The notes: generated by a model from the letters alone, not told the origin. Counted from the first letter of the stretch, positions 1-11,074 are shown. The stretch: DNA of 64,000 bases from Cliona cf. orientalis (GCA_963930775.1 OZ005695.1:3038001-3102000), one strand, 5' to 3'. Numbers and translations: made by a program.

Positions 1-544
1 GTTGCCTTTGCATGTGATGAGAGCAGCTCATCAAGGTATCCCATCCATCATAGCAGGTACCATTCCTTTAAAGTCCCTTGACACAGTGACATATTATGTA
101 ACTACCAGTCATACCAATTAGTATAATAAACTTAGTGTTTCTATATAGCTTCAACGTTCCATAGTTTTGTACAGTGAAGATGTGTGCACAAGGGAGAGCT
201 TGATGTCGATAGGCAATTGCGGATTTGTGGACTACAAAGTTAATTAAGTTATTAGTAATTTTCACCATTGATTTATGATCAACTGACTAACAGAGCAAGC
301 TGCTACTGTAGAATCTGCACCTCTACAAGTACCTTTACTATTAAGTTTAATAAAGATGACTCAGCTCTTGAGCCTGGGTATGAGGCTAATGAGTGCACGT
401 ACCTTTGCAGTAGGTCTGCTACATGGGAACAATCCAAGCTCCTCCAGGCGTGAACATCCCTGCTGTACTACTACCTCTTCTTCAGGCCATGGCACAAACA
501 GATAGACACAACCTTCCCTAGCTCTAGCTTTGACTTCTTTGTAG
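1..544. other. No gene recognised
   Basis: Only short open frames with no recognisable domain are present on either strand. No tRNA, rRNA or clear repeat structure was seen. It may be intergenic or part of an upstream intron of the RALBP1-like gene, whose first exons are not found in this window. Confidence 0.5.
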
Positions 545-664
545 ATGGCAAAATTGTTATGGGTGGTTCAGAGTGCAAGTACTAGCGGCGGCCAACGATG
601 CGCTGCGCCGTGTGAAGTGGGTGGGACCAATGACGTAACCGTTTCAAACAGGGTGAACTTAGTC

Positions 665-1437
665 GATCCCATTTCATCACCAGCACGCGGAAAGAAGGTC
701 TGGGGATTCTGGGCACCACACCTACTGGAACGTCGGCAGAGCCAATGAGATCGCTCAGAATGGTCACATGACCATGCTGCGCCCGCAAATATGCCATTAA
801 CGAGCTGCTCGATTCACCGCTCAGTGTCCGAATTTTACCAAAATCTTGCCAGAAGACCGCTTTGAGGACGTCTATGCACAGATATGAGGACTGCTACTTA
901 AACAGCGATGGTTTGGCTACTTTTTTCTGACTTTTCAGGTATTTTTATAGTGAAAAGACACAGAAATAGACTCAAGCACGGGCTAAGGAGCCGCGCTGAC
1001 TTAGTATTCCAGATTTTGCTACATTTAGGTACTTTATTGATAGCTTTTAACCACTATAGTCCAAACGAGTAGTTCAGGATCATAAATAGCACGTAGAACT
1101 CGAAGGAGGTGCTACAAAAAGTTTTGCGGCAAAATATTGCATTCCGTTTACGTGACGTAAAAATTCCACTGTGCCACGGATTGGTGCCCACTATGCCAGA
1201 ATCAATAATAAGTAGTACAAAAATGCAGACATTGCTATGACTGAGGTAAAGTGTGAGATAAAAAACAAATTTTATAAGACAAAGTAATGATTATGAGTTT
1301 AAATAAAGGCCAATTCAGAGTTAACCAAGTCCATTGGTGGAACAGGAGACTTGGTGGCGTGTCCAATGCTGGAACGAGCACCCCTGATGCATTGTATAGA
1401 ATCCCCAGACCTTTCCGCGTGCTGGTGATGAAATACA
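665..1437. repeat. Imperfect inverted repeat
   Basis: A block at 665-722 reappears inverted at about 1378-1437, sharing the words ATTTCATCACCAGCACGCGG and GGTCTGGGGATTCT in the same order. The roughly 650 bp between the arms has no coding signal. This looks like an old foldback or terminal-inverted-repeat element; its outer ends and target duplication were not identified. Confidence 0.5.
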
Positions 1438-1491
1438 CCCAGCGCTGCGGAATAGGGGTCTGGTTTACGAGACTATGGCCTGCTTCTAAAT

Positions 1492-1710
1492 ACCGTATAG
1501 CCGGAAAATTTGGCGGGGAATTAAATTTGGCGGTTTGGCGGTCTATATTACAACCGCCAAATTAAAATCCGCCAAAATTTCCTACTCGCATATATACGTA
1601 TGGCGATCCCGTACCGAACCGCCAAATTTAAATCCGCCAATATTCCTGCAATAGCGATTTTGGGCTCAACCGCCAAATTTAATGCCCGCCAATATTTCCG
1701 GCTATACGGT
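1492..1710. mobile_element. TA-flanked miniature inverted-repeat element, CCGTATAGCC ends
   Basis: The element begins CCGTATAGCCGGAAA and ends with the complement, with TA directly outside on both sides (1490-1491 and 1711-1712 region). The arms contain several copies of a GGCGG/CCGCC plus AAATTT word. It has no coding capacity. TA flanks suggest mobilisation by a Tc1/mariner-type transposase, which is an inference. A related element with the same terminal word lies at 42031-42603. Confidence 0.75.
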
Positions 1711-1792
1711 AGTCTGGTGTAAGCCGACCTCGCAGGAAGAGGAGGGTCTAGGCTGCCACTTTGGTCTAAAGCTATACTTAGCCTCGAACCCA

Positions 1793-1885
1793 GTACGAGC
1801 ATAGTATAGCTTTAGCCTCGAACCCAGGCTCACTTTCCCCTCCCCCCGAAAGTAGTTCGAGGCTAAAGCTATACTATGCTCGTAC
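1793..1885. repeat. Perfect 31 bp inverted repeat
   Basis: Positions 1793-1823 are the exact reverse complement of 1855-1885, separated by 31 bp. The arms include the word TAGCCTCGAAC, close to the TAGCCTCG terminal word of the hairpin elements elsewhere in the window. A third partial copy of the arm lies just before, near 1765-1788. It could form a stable stem; no gene overlaps it. Confidence 0.8.
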
Positions 1886-1927
1886 AGAAGGAATGTAATT
1901 AGTCAGTAAGTACCCGCCGTGTGTCAT

Positions 1928-1993
1928 ATAGTCTCGTTCCCAGACCCCGCCCCAAAAAGAAGCATTTTGGGGCGGGGTTTGGGGACGAGACTA
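1928..1993. mobile_element. Hairpin miniature element, TAGTCTCG ends
   Basis: A near-perfect palindrome of about 66 bp beginning TAGTCTCGTTCCC and ending with its complement. TGTGTCAT stands on both sides (1920-1927 and 1994-2001), fitting an 8 bp target duplication as made by hAT-type transposases. It has almost no sequence other than the two arms. Relatives are at 19968-20052 and 59745-59827. Confidence 0.75.
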
Positions 1994-2001
1994 TGTGTCA
2001 T

Positions 2002-2421
2002 CAGAGGAGGTTCGACAGGGTCAAAAGGTCACAATTAGCTAATCACGTGCTCCCATATGTTTGTATGGGAGTATTAATTTCTCCGCTGTACCCCAGCTAT
2101 CTTGCTACGAAAGTATCTCTATCATGTTTTTCGTCGTATCTAATACTAGTTCGAGCCCTGTACCCTTCGTGAACGATTTTCTAGTCTACCATATGGCTCA
2201 GTGACCTTTGTGACATTGAACCAGCAAGGCAAGCTGCTGTAGCGAGAATGATGGCATAGAAAAGCCGCCGATTACTTCTAAAATGTCTATCATCCGCCTT
2301 GGAGAAAGCAGCGCCTGTCACCATGATAAATCAAGACTGTCTAAATTCGGGGTCAAAGTACAAGAATGCTCGTTAACGGAGGGTTATTGCTGACCTTTTG
2401 ACCCTGTCGAACCTCCTCTGA
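2002..2421. mobile_element. Terminal-inverted-repeat element, CAGAGGAGG ends
   Basis: The left end, about 30 bp from 2002, is the reverse complement of the right end finishing at 2420, with outer word CAGAGGAGGTTCGACAGGG. TGTGTCAT flanks it on both sides (1994-2001 and 2422-2429), so an 8 bp duplication is supported. The 360 bp interior has no recognised coding sequence. It is non-autonomous. Confidence 0.75.
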
Positions 2422-2547
2422 TGTGTCATACGTACTACATACATCATGTATATGTACGTATACACATTATTGCCATGCGCAAGTACGTGCACAGGGCAAG
2501 CGCGTGCATATTATAAATTTTTATTATTATAGGGATTTACTCTCGTC

Positions 2548-3845
2548 ATGCTAGTCTCGTGCCCAGACCCCAGGGGTCCGGGTGAGGGGTTGTCTCGTCC
2601 CCAGACCCCGGGTAGTTATAAAAAGGGGAACGGGAAATGAGGAAATGGGAAACGGAGAAACGTGGAAATGAAGAAATGAACTGGAAATGGTCGTCAAAAT
2701 GCTGGAGAGGCTAGACAGATACTGTTTATAATGCTACTCAGATCAACTTGTTTACTTCCCCTATATTTATTCTAGCCGCCAAAATGATCGATGCCTATGG
2801 TATCTGAGTGATAGTAATATGAGAGTCACTCCTGCTATTAAAACTTATAGCTCCAGAGTGTATGTAAGACCTCACTGGGCTTATTGAATAGCTGATACAA
2901 GCAAGTCATGACATAGTCTTGCAGGCCAGCCCAGAGAATAGAATATTGAATGTAACATGTCGAATCAAGTCATTGAGGCCCGGTTTCCAAGTCAGTACAA
3001 AATTAATAACAAAAATCGTAGCCTCCTTGGGTAATGATGAAGTAGGGATTGCAGTATCAAAATGTACACTAGAATCAGCAGATTTGTAGGGACAATCATA
3101 TCCACCAGAGTCAGTAATATAGCTATTAGTATTATGTATAGCCTCCCATTAGTTTTTAGTATACATACTTTGCTATCCCATCACCAATTATGACGGTTGC
3201 CCTGTGCATGTACTAGATAGATAGACTGGAATCTTCATCAAATAATTGAAGATGACTGATAGGGTACATTCATAGTAATATGTGTATCAAATTAACTACA
3301 GCTGGATTCAAGTTCTAGGTGTGCACTCATGTCTCGAGTCTCGCAAGCCAGGCTGGGTTAGGCAGACCCTCACACTCTGCAGGGTTTACCAGAAGTTCTT
3401 TCTGAGGATAAACCTGCTGAGGGAGGGTCTGGTTTGTGACACTAGGTGTGCACAAGCCCTATCTATAGCCTGGGCCCACTTGCCCATAAATTTGAGACAG
3501 GATTCTAGCTAAGTACCATCACTGATGAAGAGGCAGGATCATCATTCGGGTCAGTGGTGTATCACTATCAGTACCACGGTGTGCAGGTAGAGCTGTCAAA
3601 ATCCTTAATACCAGATCAAGTTTACTTCAAATGGCGTGCCTGGATAGTATAGCTAGCTCGCAGATCAGGACAGTTTGTGAGTCTCTAATAGTTTCAAGTC
3701 TTAGAGATCAAATGACGACCATTTCCAGTTCATTTCTTCATTTCCACGTTTCTCCGTTTCCCATTTCCTCATTTCCCGTTCCCCTTTTTATAACTACCCC
3801 CAGACCCCACCCTCGAGGAGGAAAAGGGTCTGGTGACTTTGGGCA
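2548..3845. repeat. Foldback-like element with about 90 bp arms
   Basis: The block at about 2611-2701 is repeated inverted at about 3710-3800 with very high identity. The arms are rich in GGAAATG/CATTTCC words. Both arms are bordered by CCCAGACCCC words like those in the hairpin elements, suggesting an older inverted-repeat element with ragged ends. The 1 kb interior has only short open frames. Confidence 0.65.
3309..3452. repeat. Short element between direct repeats
   Basis: CTAGGTGTGCAC occurs at both borders of a roughly 130 bp block that contains GCAAGCCAGGC on the left and GTCTGGTTTGTGA on the right, roughly inverted. This suggests a small miniature element with a target duplication, but the match between its ends is weak. 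Confidence 0.35.
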
Positions 3846-4174
3846 AAAAGCTTGGTCCAGTTGACGACCCGCGGAGGAATTTGCGCGTCCCAATCAGATT
3901 GCAGCTTTAGCCCGGTCATATGACTCGCCTGGGCGCTCTTTCGCGTATAAATGCAATACTGATAGCTCGAATATCAGCCCACCCCCCAATCTTGGCCCAA
4001 TGTAAGGTGCACCGCCCATAGGCCCTCTTTCGCCAGGGTACGGTAATATTAAAAGCAAGCTACACTATAGTCTAGCGAAGCCACGCTGACTGATTTTGTG
4101 CCAAACTCTGACATTACGGCTACCTGTTAAAGCTACATGTATGCTAATTTAAGCTCTGTGCGTGTATGTGGTAG

Positions 4175-4392
4175 TGTAGTGTTATGTGGTTTTGGTTTTG
4201 TATCTTTGGTTATGATGTAATGCTATATCATTCTAGTTAGGCCAGTCAGACCGGTTTTGTGTATTGAGTTCAGTTGCTAATCTTTGTCAGTCATGAAGTA
4301 ACTGTCTTTTTGTAAGTGTAGCCTGTATGTATCTTTGCTAAGTTTACTAAATAAGTATTTGCTAATAACATCAGGAGACCCTGGTCGTTACA
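4175..4392 (+). repeat. 5' LTR
   Basis: About 218 bp, starting TGTAGTGTTATGTGG and ending TTACA. It matches the copy at 11249-11431 at both ends. The two LTRs differ mainly in length through internal insertion or deletion rather than scattered substitutions. Confidence 0.88.
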
Positions 4393-4451
4393 GTTGGCGA
4401 CCCTCTGACAGGATTGAACAGGACTTATGACAAGCAGAGAACTCAGAGCAC

Positions 4452-5656
4452 GGCTGATGGCACATTTAGGGGAGTACTGAAATGACGTCATCATAATAAT
4501 ATATGTATAATACTATTATGTATGTACATGTATTATATCACTATGTACATGGATATTATATGTAGTGCACATGAGTGATACTAAGACAGTGGGACAGTAT
4601 GACAGTGAGACGGTGGGACAGTGGGACACTAAGACAGTGAAGACAGTGTGACAGTATGACAGTGGGACAGTGGGACAGAGGGACAGTAAGACAGTCACGC
4701 CGGGGACAGTGGGACACTAAGACAGTGTGACAGCATGACAGTGGGACAGTGGGACACTAAGACAGTGTGACAGTTTGACAGTGGGACACTAAGACAGTAT
4801 GACAGCATGACAGTGGGACACTAAGACAGTAGGACAGTATGACAGTGGGACACTAAGACAGTGTGACAGCATGACAGTGGGACACTAGGACAGTAGGACA
4901 GTATGACAGTGAGACCGTGGCTAAGACAGTGTGCCGATAGTGGGCCCGACATCGGACACTAAGACAGTGGGACAGCATGACAGTAAGGTGGTGGGACAGT
5001 AAGACAGTGGGACAGTATGACAGTTGGACAGTATGACATGCTGGCCCACTGGCTATCATTGTAATAGGCCTACTGTCCCACTGTCATACTGTCTTAGTGT
5101 CTCACTGTCATACTGTCCCACTGTCTTAGTGTCCCGGCACTATCCCACTGTCGTGCTGTCACACTGTCTTAGTGTCCCACTGTCCCACTGTCATGCTGTC
5201 ACACTGTCTTAGTGTCCCACTGTCCCACTGTCTTACTGTCCCACTGTGATGCTGTCACACTGTCTTAGTGTCCCGCTGTCACACTGTCTTAGTGTCCCAC
5301 TGTCCCACTGTCTTAGTGTTACACTGTCTTAGTGTCCCACTGTCTTAGTGTCACACTGTCTTAGTGTCCCACTGTCTTAGTGTCCCACTGTCCCACTGTC
5401 TTACTGTCTTACTATCTTAGTGTCCCACTGTCATACTGTCATACTGTCCCACTGTCTTAGTGTCCCACTGTCCCACCGTCCCACTGTCATACTATCACAC
5501 TGTCTTAGTGTCTCACTGTCATACTGTCACACTGTCTTAGTATCACTCCTGTGCACTACATATACATGTACGTAGTGATATATACATGTACATACATAAT
5601 AGCATATATTATTATGATGACGTCATTTCAGTACTCCCCTAAATGTGCCATCAGCC
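4452..5656. mobile_element. Foldback DNA element with minisatellite arms
   Basis: About 1205 bp. The outer arms (4452-4600 and 5530-5656) are inverted copies beginning GGCTGATGGCACATTTAGGG. Inside them the left half is a tandem array of GACAGTGGGACACTAAGA-type units and the right half is the reverse-complement array, so the whole element folds on itself around about 5045. CAGAGCAC lies on both sides (4444-4451 and 5657-5664), an exact 8 bp duplication, as in hAT-type insertion. There is no transposase gene. It inserted into the leader of the LTR retrotransposon and is therefore younger than it. The structure resembles the Drosophila FB (foldback) class in form; homology is not implied. Confidence 0.9.
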
Positions 5657-5735
5657 CAGAGCACTCAACCCAACGATCAGCAACACTGACAGCATTTCAG
5701 GAAGCCGAACGATAATCACCCGTCAAAGAGCTAAA

Positions 5736-6095
5736 ATGGGCACTGAAGCGGAGCAACTCAAAGCAAAACTCGAGAAACTAGAGAGAGCACTGACCCAACT
5801 CCAAACCCAGAAGGATGAGGAGATCCAGCAGCTGCGTGACGTAGCCGAAGAGGCTCTAAAGCTAGAGCAAGAGCGTAGTGCCAACTTGGAGCGGGAGCTC
5901 AAAAGCGCTGCGCTGGAGGCTGAACTCGACAGGCACAAAGCTCTGGACGCACTCCGAGCAGAGCATCAGAGAGCCATTGAGAGGGAGCAGAAGAGAAAAG
6001 GCGCGCTCATGACTGGATCAACGACCTCAAATCCGGGTTCGAGCTGGAAAAGAACACTCTCCAGGAGAAAATCTCCGTGCTCGAGGAAAAGCTGA
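5736..6095 (+). CDS. Coiled-coil leader frame of the LTR element
   Basis: A frame starting MGTEAEQLK, rich in Glu, Lys, Leu and Ala with heptad-like spacing for about 85 residues, typical of a coiled coil. It lies within the retrotransposon, just downstream of the inserted foldback, and overlaps the start of the long gag-pol frame in a different frame; overlapping frames are common in this family. Its role is not known; it may belong to the gag region. It is treated as part of the fossil element. Confidence 0.6.
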   Translation: MGTEAEQLKAKLEKLERALTQLQTQKDEEIQQLRDVAEEALKLEQERSANLERELKSAALEAELDRHKALDALRAEHQRAIEREQKRKGALMTGSTTSNPGSSWKRTLSRRKSPCSRKS

Positions 6096-9000
6096 AGACC
6101 CCCGAGTCAAAGTCTGCAGACCCCGCAGGTACTACTGCGCATGTGCCGCCGCCGCCGCCTGACGTCGGGTCGGGTGAAAGGTCAACGGAATCCAGCGGTG
6201 CTAGCGGGACTCCGCCTTCCGATCCTACTCCGCCCACAGACCCTGCCGCGCCTACGGACGCGTCGCGAGGAGCTACGGACCCAGCTACTGCCAGCGCTGG
6301 TGATGGTGGTGCTACAGTGACAGATGCTACTAGCAGTGATACACTTATGAAATCAATGACTGAACTTATTAAGGCACAGGTGCAAGCTATGACCAAGGCT
6401 GCTTCTGTTCAGAGCCTTCCACCATTGGAAAGGTATACTGGTGAAGGAAGTCAAGCCGAAGATGACGGCATTGACAGATGGTTAGAACAGTTCGAGGAGA
6501 GAGCCCACTTAGCCGAGTGGTCAGATGAAGTCAAGCTGTATCAGTTGAAGGTGCACCTCGACAAAACTGCCTCACACGTGTTTAGGATGTTCTCCGCCGA
6601 TGAGAAGTCTGGCTACAAGAAAGCCGCAGACGCTCTCCGCAAAAGATTCCGTCCTGTAGACATAGAGGAATTGCGAGGGCTGGAGTTTCATCGCAAGGTC
6701 CAAGAGAACGAGTCTGTGGAGCAACTTGGACTTGAACTACAGCGTCTAGGCAGGAAAGCCTTCCCCTCCACAGATGGCAAGGATTTTGATCGCATGCTCA
6801 AGGGTCGCTTCTTCCAGGCCCTACTGACGAAGTGGCAGAGGAAGCTTGGCGCCCCCAAGACTTCCGAGACTTTTCAAGAACTTTACGATCGGGCGAGAAC
6901 ACTAGAGCAACACGAGAAACAGTATAATGCTGCTTCAGTAACAGTCCATGGTGAGAAGAAGAGCGAGAAACCTGCACAGCCGAAACAAACCAGATTCGCC
7001 AAGCCCCCTCATAGCAAGGAGCAACCTGCTTCGAGTCCGAATGCAAAGCAGAAGGATGACTCAGAAGCTCGAGCAGAACGAAGCCCTTCAGCTTCTGGAG
7101 GATACAGTCTACGAGCTTACTGTCACAGGTGTGGTCACAAAGGTCACCTTGCTCATAATTGCCGAAATCCTCGACTGAAGCATGAGGCCCCAGGTCGTAG
7201 TGACAATTCAAAAGCAGCAGCCGTTAAGACAATCGAAGCAGAGAGTGAGTTCACGGAGGCCCAGCTAGAAGAAATGCTAGCCCGGTGCAGGCTTCGTAAC
7301 GAACGTGAACATCTCGGAGATGCGTATGCGAACACTTGCACAGTCACAACCGAGTCTCAGGAGAGTAACCCAGTCGTGGGACCCACGCTATTTCTCGACC
7401 TAGAGATCGAAGGGATTCCAGTGGAGGCAGTCGTGGATTGCGGATCTCCAGCGACAATTATCTCCCGGAGGATGCTACACGAGATTGCGAGGAACCTCCG
7501 CCGCACAGGCAAGCCACTTCCAGAAATGAGTAAGCCCTCAATTAAAGTGTATGGTAAAGATGGGAAGAGAGGTGGGCATGAGCTTGTGTGTACTGCCCAG
7601 CTTGAGGTTAATATCCAAGCTGATGGGAAGAGAGCCTGTGTACCTGTGATTGTACAACCGGATAGTGAGCAGGGATGCTTATTGGGTACTAATGCTACTT
7701 CCTTGCTAGGACTCCAGTTTTTGAGAGCAAATAACAAGCCTTTACGCATGGGTACTGAATCAAAAGAGAGTGTCACTCGCGTTCGCTTGGTGAGAACCAT
7801 ATCTGTCCCGAGCCAAGCTAGTAAGATTGTCAAAGCCGAGATTGAAAGTATTAATAGAAAGGGTGAGGATTGCATCTTTGAGCCAGATATGAATGTAGTG
7901 GCGTCGAGTGGCCTGAGTATTCCTGAAACGGTGTTGACAATTGGCGAGAAGGGAAGAGTGTATATTCCATTGCAAAACATGCAAGACACTAGAGTGAAGC
8001 TTTCTAGAGGAGCTGAACTTGGCGTTATTGAGCCTTTTGTAGCCGTGTCTCCCAGTGACCATGCAACTCGCATGAGTGAGGAGAGTCAGCTAGTCGAGAG
8101 CAGTTGTGCTAAAGTCATGGTTGATAAGAAGTTTGACGATGAGCGTAACCGAAAGTTGTTGGGAGCCCTTAAGCTGAATCAGGGTGATCTCACGAACAAG
8201 CAGTTTAATAGCCTCAAAACACTTATGTTAGGAGCATCAGATGTTTTTGCTCTTGATAATTCTGAGCTTGGTTGCACCAATCTAGTCAGGCACACCATAG
8301 ACACTGGTGATAGTCAGCCGATAAAACAACAGCCCTACCGCACTCCGATGATTTATCGTGAGCAGATGGCAGAAATGATAGAGGATATGCAAGCACAGGG
8401 GATAGTACAGCCATCCTCAAGCCCCTGGGCAAGCCCAGTAGTCCTCGTGCCGAAGAAGGATGGTACAGCTAGATTCTGCATCGATTACAGGCGCTTGAAT
8501 GCGGTTTCGAGGAAGGATGTTTATCCATTGCCACGGATTGAAGATATTTTGTCCACTTTAGGAGAAGCCAGATATTTCACGACTCTAGATTTAGCCACTG
8601 GATTTTGGCACATTGAGCTTGACGAGTCTTCTAGACCTAAGTCAGCTTTCACCACGCACAAAAGACTCTACGAGTTCGTTCGCATGCCTTTTGGATTATG
8701 CAACGCTCCTGCTACATTCCAAAGGTTAATGCAGGTGGTGTTAGCAGGGCTAGAATGGAGCAGTTGTTTTGTATACATCGATGATATTTTGGTGGCATCG
8801 AAGACTTTCGACGAGCATTTGGTTCATCTCAAAGAAGTTTTTAGCCGACTCAGGAGAGCAGAATTGCGCCTGAAGCCCAAAAAGTGTTCCTTTCTTTGTG
8901 ATCAGGTCGTTTATTTGGGCCATGTCATATCCAAGGAAGGCATAGCTCCAGACCCAGCCAAAGTTCAAAAGGTTCGAGACTTCCCAGTGCCTACCGATGT

Positions 9001-11074
9001 CAGCAAGCTTCGACAGTTTTTGGGACTAGCGTCTTATTATAGGAGATTTGTTCCAGCCTTTGCTAAGATAGCGGCACCTTTGCACTCACTGACTAAGAAG
9101 AACTCGCCTTTGTGCTGGACGAGCGCATGCGACAATGCCTTCTGTGAGCTAAAGGAATTACTGTGTGATGCTCCCGTGTTAGCCTATCCACGTTTTGGCC
9201 CGAGCGAGGAGTTTGTGATCGAGACTGACGCTAGCACAGTTGATTTAGGAGCAGTGCTTGCACAGAAGCAACCTGACGGTACTGTGCATCCCATTGCCTA
9301 TGCGTCACGCTCTCTACAGCCTGCAGAACGGAACTATGGGATATCCGAGTTAGAAACCTTGGGACTGGTATGGGCTGTCAAACACTTCCGTCCGTACATC
9401 CTCGGTTATCCATGTACTGTGTACACAGACCATGCAGCCTGTCTATCTCTCCTCAGTTCCCGCAATCCATCCACCAAACTTGCAAGATGGGCACTGACTA
9501 TACAGGAAATGAACCTCACTATCAGACATCGATCTGGAAAGAAAAATGCCAATGCCGATGCGTTGTCGAGGAATCCGACAATCGAAGAAACCACAGTGTT
9601 ATCAGTCACTACTGAACACTCAGACGATTCGTGTGATGACACTTCGCCCCCAGAAGTGCAACGACAGTTTGACGACATCAAACGAGAACAACGAAGTGAT
9701 TCTGATCTCTTACCTCTCATTGAGTACCTAGAAACTGGTAATCTCCCTCCCGAGGAGCAGACTTCTAAGAAGATAGTGGCCGAGAGTCCGAAGTTCGACC
9801 TGATCGACGGAGTTCTGTACTTCGAGTATCCGAGCTCTCCCCACCAATGGTGCATTGTTGTTCCGAAGCACCTGCAGCAGACGATGTTGGAGGAAGCGCA
9901 CTCAGGTCAATTTGCCGGTCACTTTTCAGAGAAGAAAGTCTACGACCGTCTCCGCCGCTACTACTGGTGGAAGGGAATTCGCTCCGATGTTCGTCCACAC
10001 TGCCGAGTGTGTCTCACTTGTGTGACCAGGAAGGGTGGACGGAAGCCTACACGACCCCCACTACACCCTATCCCGGTAGGCGGACCCTTTCATCGTCTTG
10101 GGGTAGACGTACTCCAACTTCCATTGACAAGGAACGGTAATCGATATGTTGTAGTATTTGCCGACTACTTAACCAAGTGGATCGAAGCATTTCCAGTTCC
10201 AGACCAGACTGCAGAAACCATAGCGAAGCTGTTAGTTGAGAAGATTGTTTGTGTTCATGGAGTACCGGAACAGTTACTCTCTGACCGTGGAGCTAACTTT
10301 TTATCAGACTTAGTTCTCGAAGTATGTTCCCTCCTCGGTATAGAAAAGTTGAATACGTCTGGCTACCATCCTCAGACCGATGGTCTTGTCGAGAAATTTA
10401 ATTCCACTCTCATCAGTATGATCTCCAAGAGCTCCACCAGGAGTGATGACTGGGACGAACGACTGCCGTTTCTACTTTTCGCCTATAGAGTATCTGCCCA
10501 AGAGAGTACTAAAGAGTCCCCCTTCTACCTTCTATTTGGCAGAAATCCGCGTCTTCCTACGGAAACTACCCTAACTCAGCCGAGATCTATTTACACTATC
10601 GACCTTGAAGACTACAAAACAGCACTTGTTTCACATCTTGGAAGTGCTTGGGAAGCTGCAAAAGCTAACATTCAGTCCGCCCAGAAGAAACAAAAGCTCT
10701 ATTACGACCAAAAATCAAAGGAGACGTCTTTTAATGTCGGAGATCGTGTACTCTTGTACATGCCGAACGAAGTAAAAGGAAAGGACTGGAAATTGAGTCG
10801 ACCATTTCACGGCCCTTATCGTATCATCAATTTAACTGATTGTAACGCTGAAGTCCAACTTGTCGATGGTCAGGAAGAACCAATATTTGTATCACTAGAT
10901 CGGATCCGGCCATGCCCTAGTGAACTAAGCGATGATGTATGTTGGACAGGTTGCGGCAAGAAACGTTCTAAGCGACAAAAACCACGGAAACAGTCGAGCC
11001 AAGTTAAAGATAAAGCTCCTGTTCGTACTATCGGACCAGTTACGAGGTCCATGACCCGCAATGCAAGTCAGTAA
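6077..11074 (+). CDS. Gag-pol polyprotein of Ty3/Gypsy element
   Basis: A continuous frame of about 1665 residues. Visible domains in order: Pro/Asp-rich start, gag-type helical region with retrotrans_gag-like sequence, CCHC knuckle (CHRCGHKGHLAHNC), aspartic protease (VVDCGSPATI), reverse transcriptase with YIDD, RNase H (ETDAS), integrase zinc region and DDE core (GVDVL, DRGANF, HPQTDGLVE). No chromodomain was recognised at the end. The length and order fit Ty3/Gypsy. The element looks whole. No envelope gene was seen. Confidence 0.93.
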   Translation: MLEEKLKTPESKSADPAGTTAHVPPPPPDVGSGERSTESSGASGTPPSDPTPPTDPAAPTDASRGATDPATASAGDGGATVTDATSSDTLMKSMTELIKAQVQAMTKAASVQSLPPLERYTGEGSQAEDDGIDRWLEQFEERAHLAEWSDEVKLYQLKVHLDKTASHVFRMFSADEKSGYKKAADALRKRFRPVDIEELRGLEFHRKVQENESVEQLGLELQRLGRKAFPSTDGKDFDRMLKGRFFQALLTKWQRKLGAPKTSETFQELYDRARTLEQHEKQYNAASVTVHGEKKSEKPAQPKQTRFAKPPHSKEQPASSPNAKQKDDSEARAERSPSASGGYSLRAYCHRCGHKGHLAHNCRNPRLKHEAPGRSDNSKAAAVKTIEAESEFTEAQLEEMLARCRLRNEREHLGDAYANTCTVTTESQESNPVVGPTLFLDLEIEGIPVEAVVDCGSPATIISRRMLHEIARNLRRTGKPLPEMSKPSIKVYGKDGKRGGHELVCTAQLEVNIQADGKRACVPVIVQPDSEQGCLLGTNATSLLGLQFLRANNKPLRMGTESKESVTRVRLVRTISVPSQASKIVKAEIESINRKGEDCIFEPDMNVVASSGLSIPETVLTIGEKGRVYIPLQNMQDTRVKLSRGAELGVIEPFVAVSPSDHATRMSEESQLVESSCAKVMVDKKFDDERNRKLLGALKLNQGDLTNKQFNSLKTLMLGASDVFALDNSELGCTNLVRHTIDTGDSQPIKQQPYRTPMIYREQMAEMIEDMQAQGIVQPSSSPWASPVVLVPKKDGTARFCIDYRRLNAVSRKDVYPLPRIEDILSTLGEARYFTTLDLATGFWHIELDESSRPKSAFTTHKRLYEFVRMPFGLCNAPATFQRLMQVVLAGLEWSSCFVYIDDILVASKTFDEHLVHLKEVFSRLRRAELRLKPKKCSFLCDQVVYLGHVISKEGIAPDPAKVQKVRDFPVPTDVSKLRQFLGLASYYRRFVPAFAKIAAPLHSLTKKNSPLCWTSACDNAFCELKELLCDAPVLAYPRFGPSEEFVIETDASTVDLGAVLAQKQPDGTVHPIAYASRSLQPAERNYGISELETLGLVWAVKHFRPYILGYPCTVYTDHAACLSLLSSRNPSTKLARWALTIQEMNLTIRHRSGKKNANADALSRNPTIEETTVLSVTTEHSDDSCDDTSPPEVQRQFDDIKREQRSDSDLLPLIEYLETGNLPPEEQTSKKIVAESPKFDLIDGVLYFEYPSSPHQWCIVVPKHLQQTMLEEAHSGQFAGHFSEKKVYDRLRRYYWWKGIRSDVRPHCRVCLTCVTRKGGRKPTRPPLHPIPVGGPFHRLGVDVLQLPLTRNGNRYVVVFADYLTKWIEAFPVPDQTAETIAKLLVEKIVCVHGVPEQLLSDRGANFLSDLVLEVCSLLGIEKLNTSGYHPQTDGLVEKFNSTLISMISKSSTRSDDWDERLPFLLFAYRVSAQESTKESPFYLLFGRNPRLPTETTLTQPRSIYTIDLEDYKTALVSHLGSAWEAAKANIQSAQKKQKLYYDQKSKETSFNVGDRVLLYMPNEVKGKDWKLSRPFHGPYRIINLTDCNAEVQLVDGQEEPIFVSLDRIRPCPSELSDDVCWTGCGKKRSKRQKPRKQSSQVKDKAPVRTIGPVTRSMTRNASQ

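Noticed and set aside
4516-5212. Several short frames rich in TVPLSYC-like repeats
   Set aside because: They are translations of the GACAGTGGGACA tandem arrays in the foldback element.
4452-5656. CRISPR-like array
   Set aside because: Repeats are contiguous or nearly so, without unique spacers, and inverted halves are flanked by an 8 bp duplication; the context is an animal genome.
6798-8073. Minus-strand frames of 137 and 238 codons
   Set aside because: They are shadows of the retrotransposon polyprotein on the other strand.
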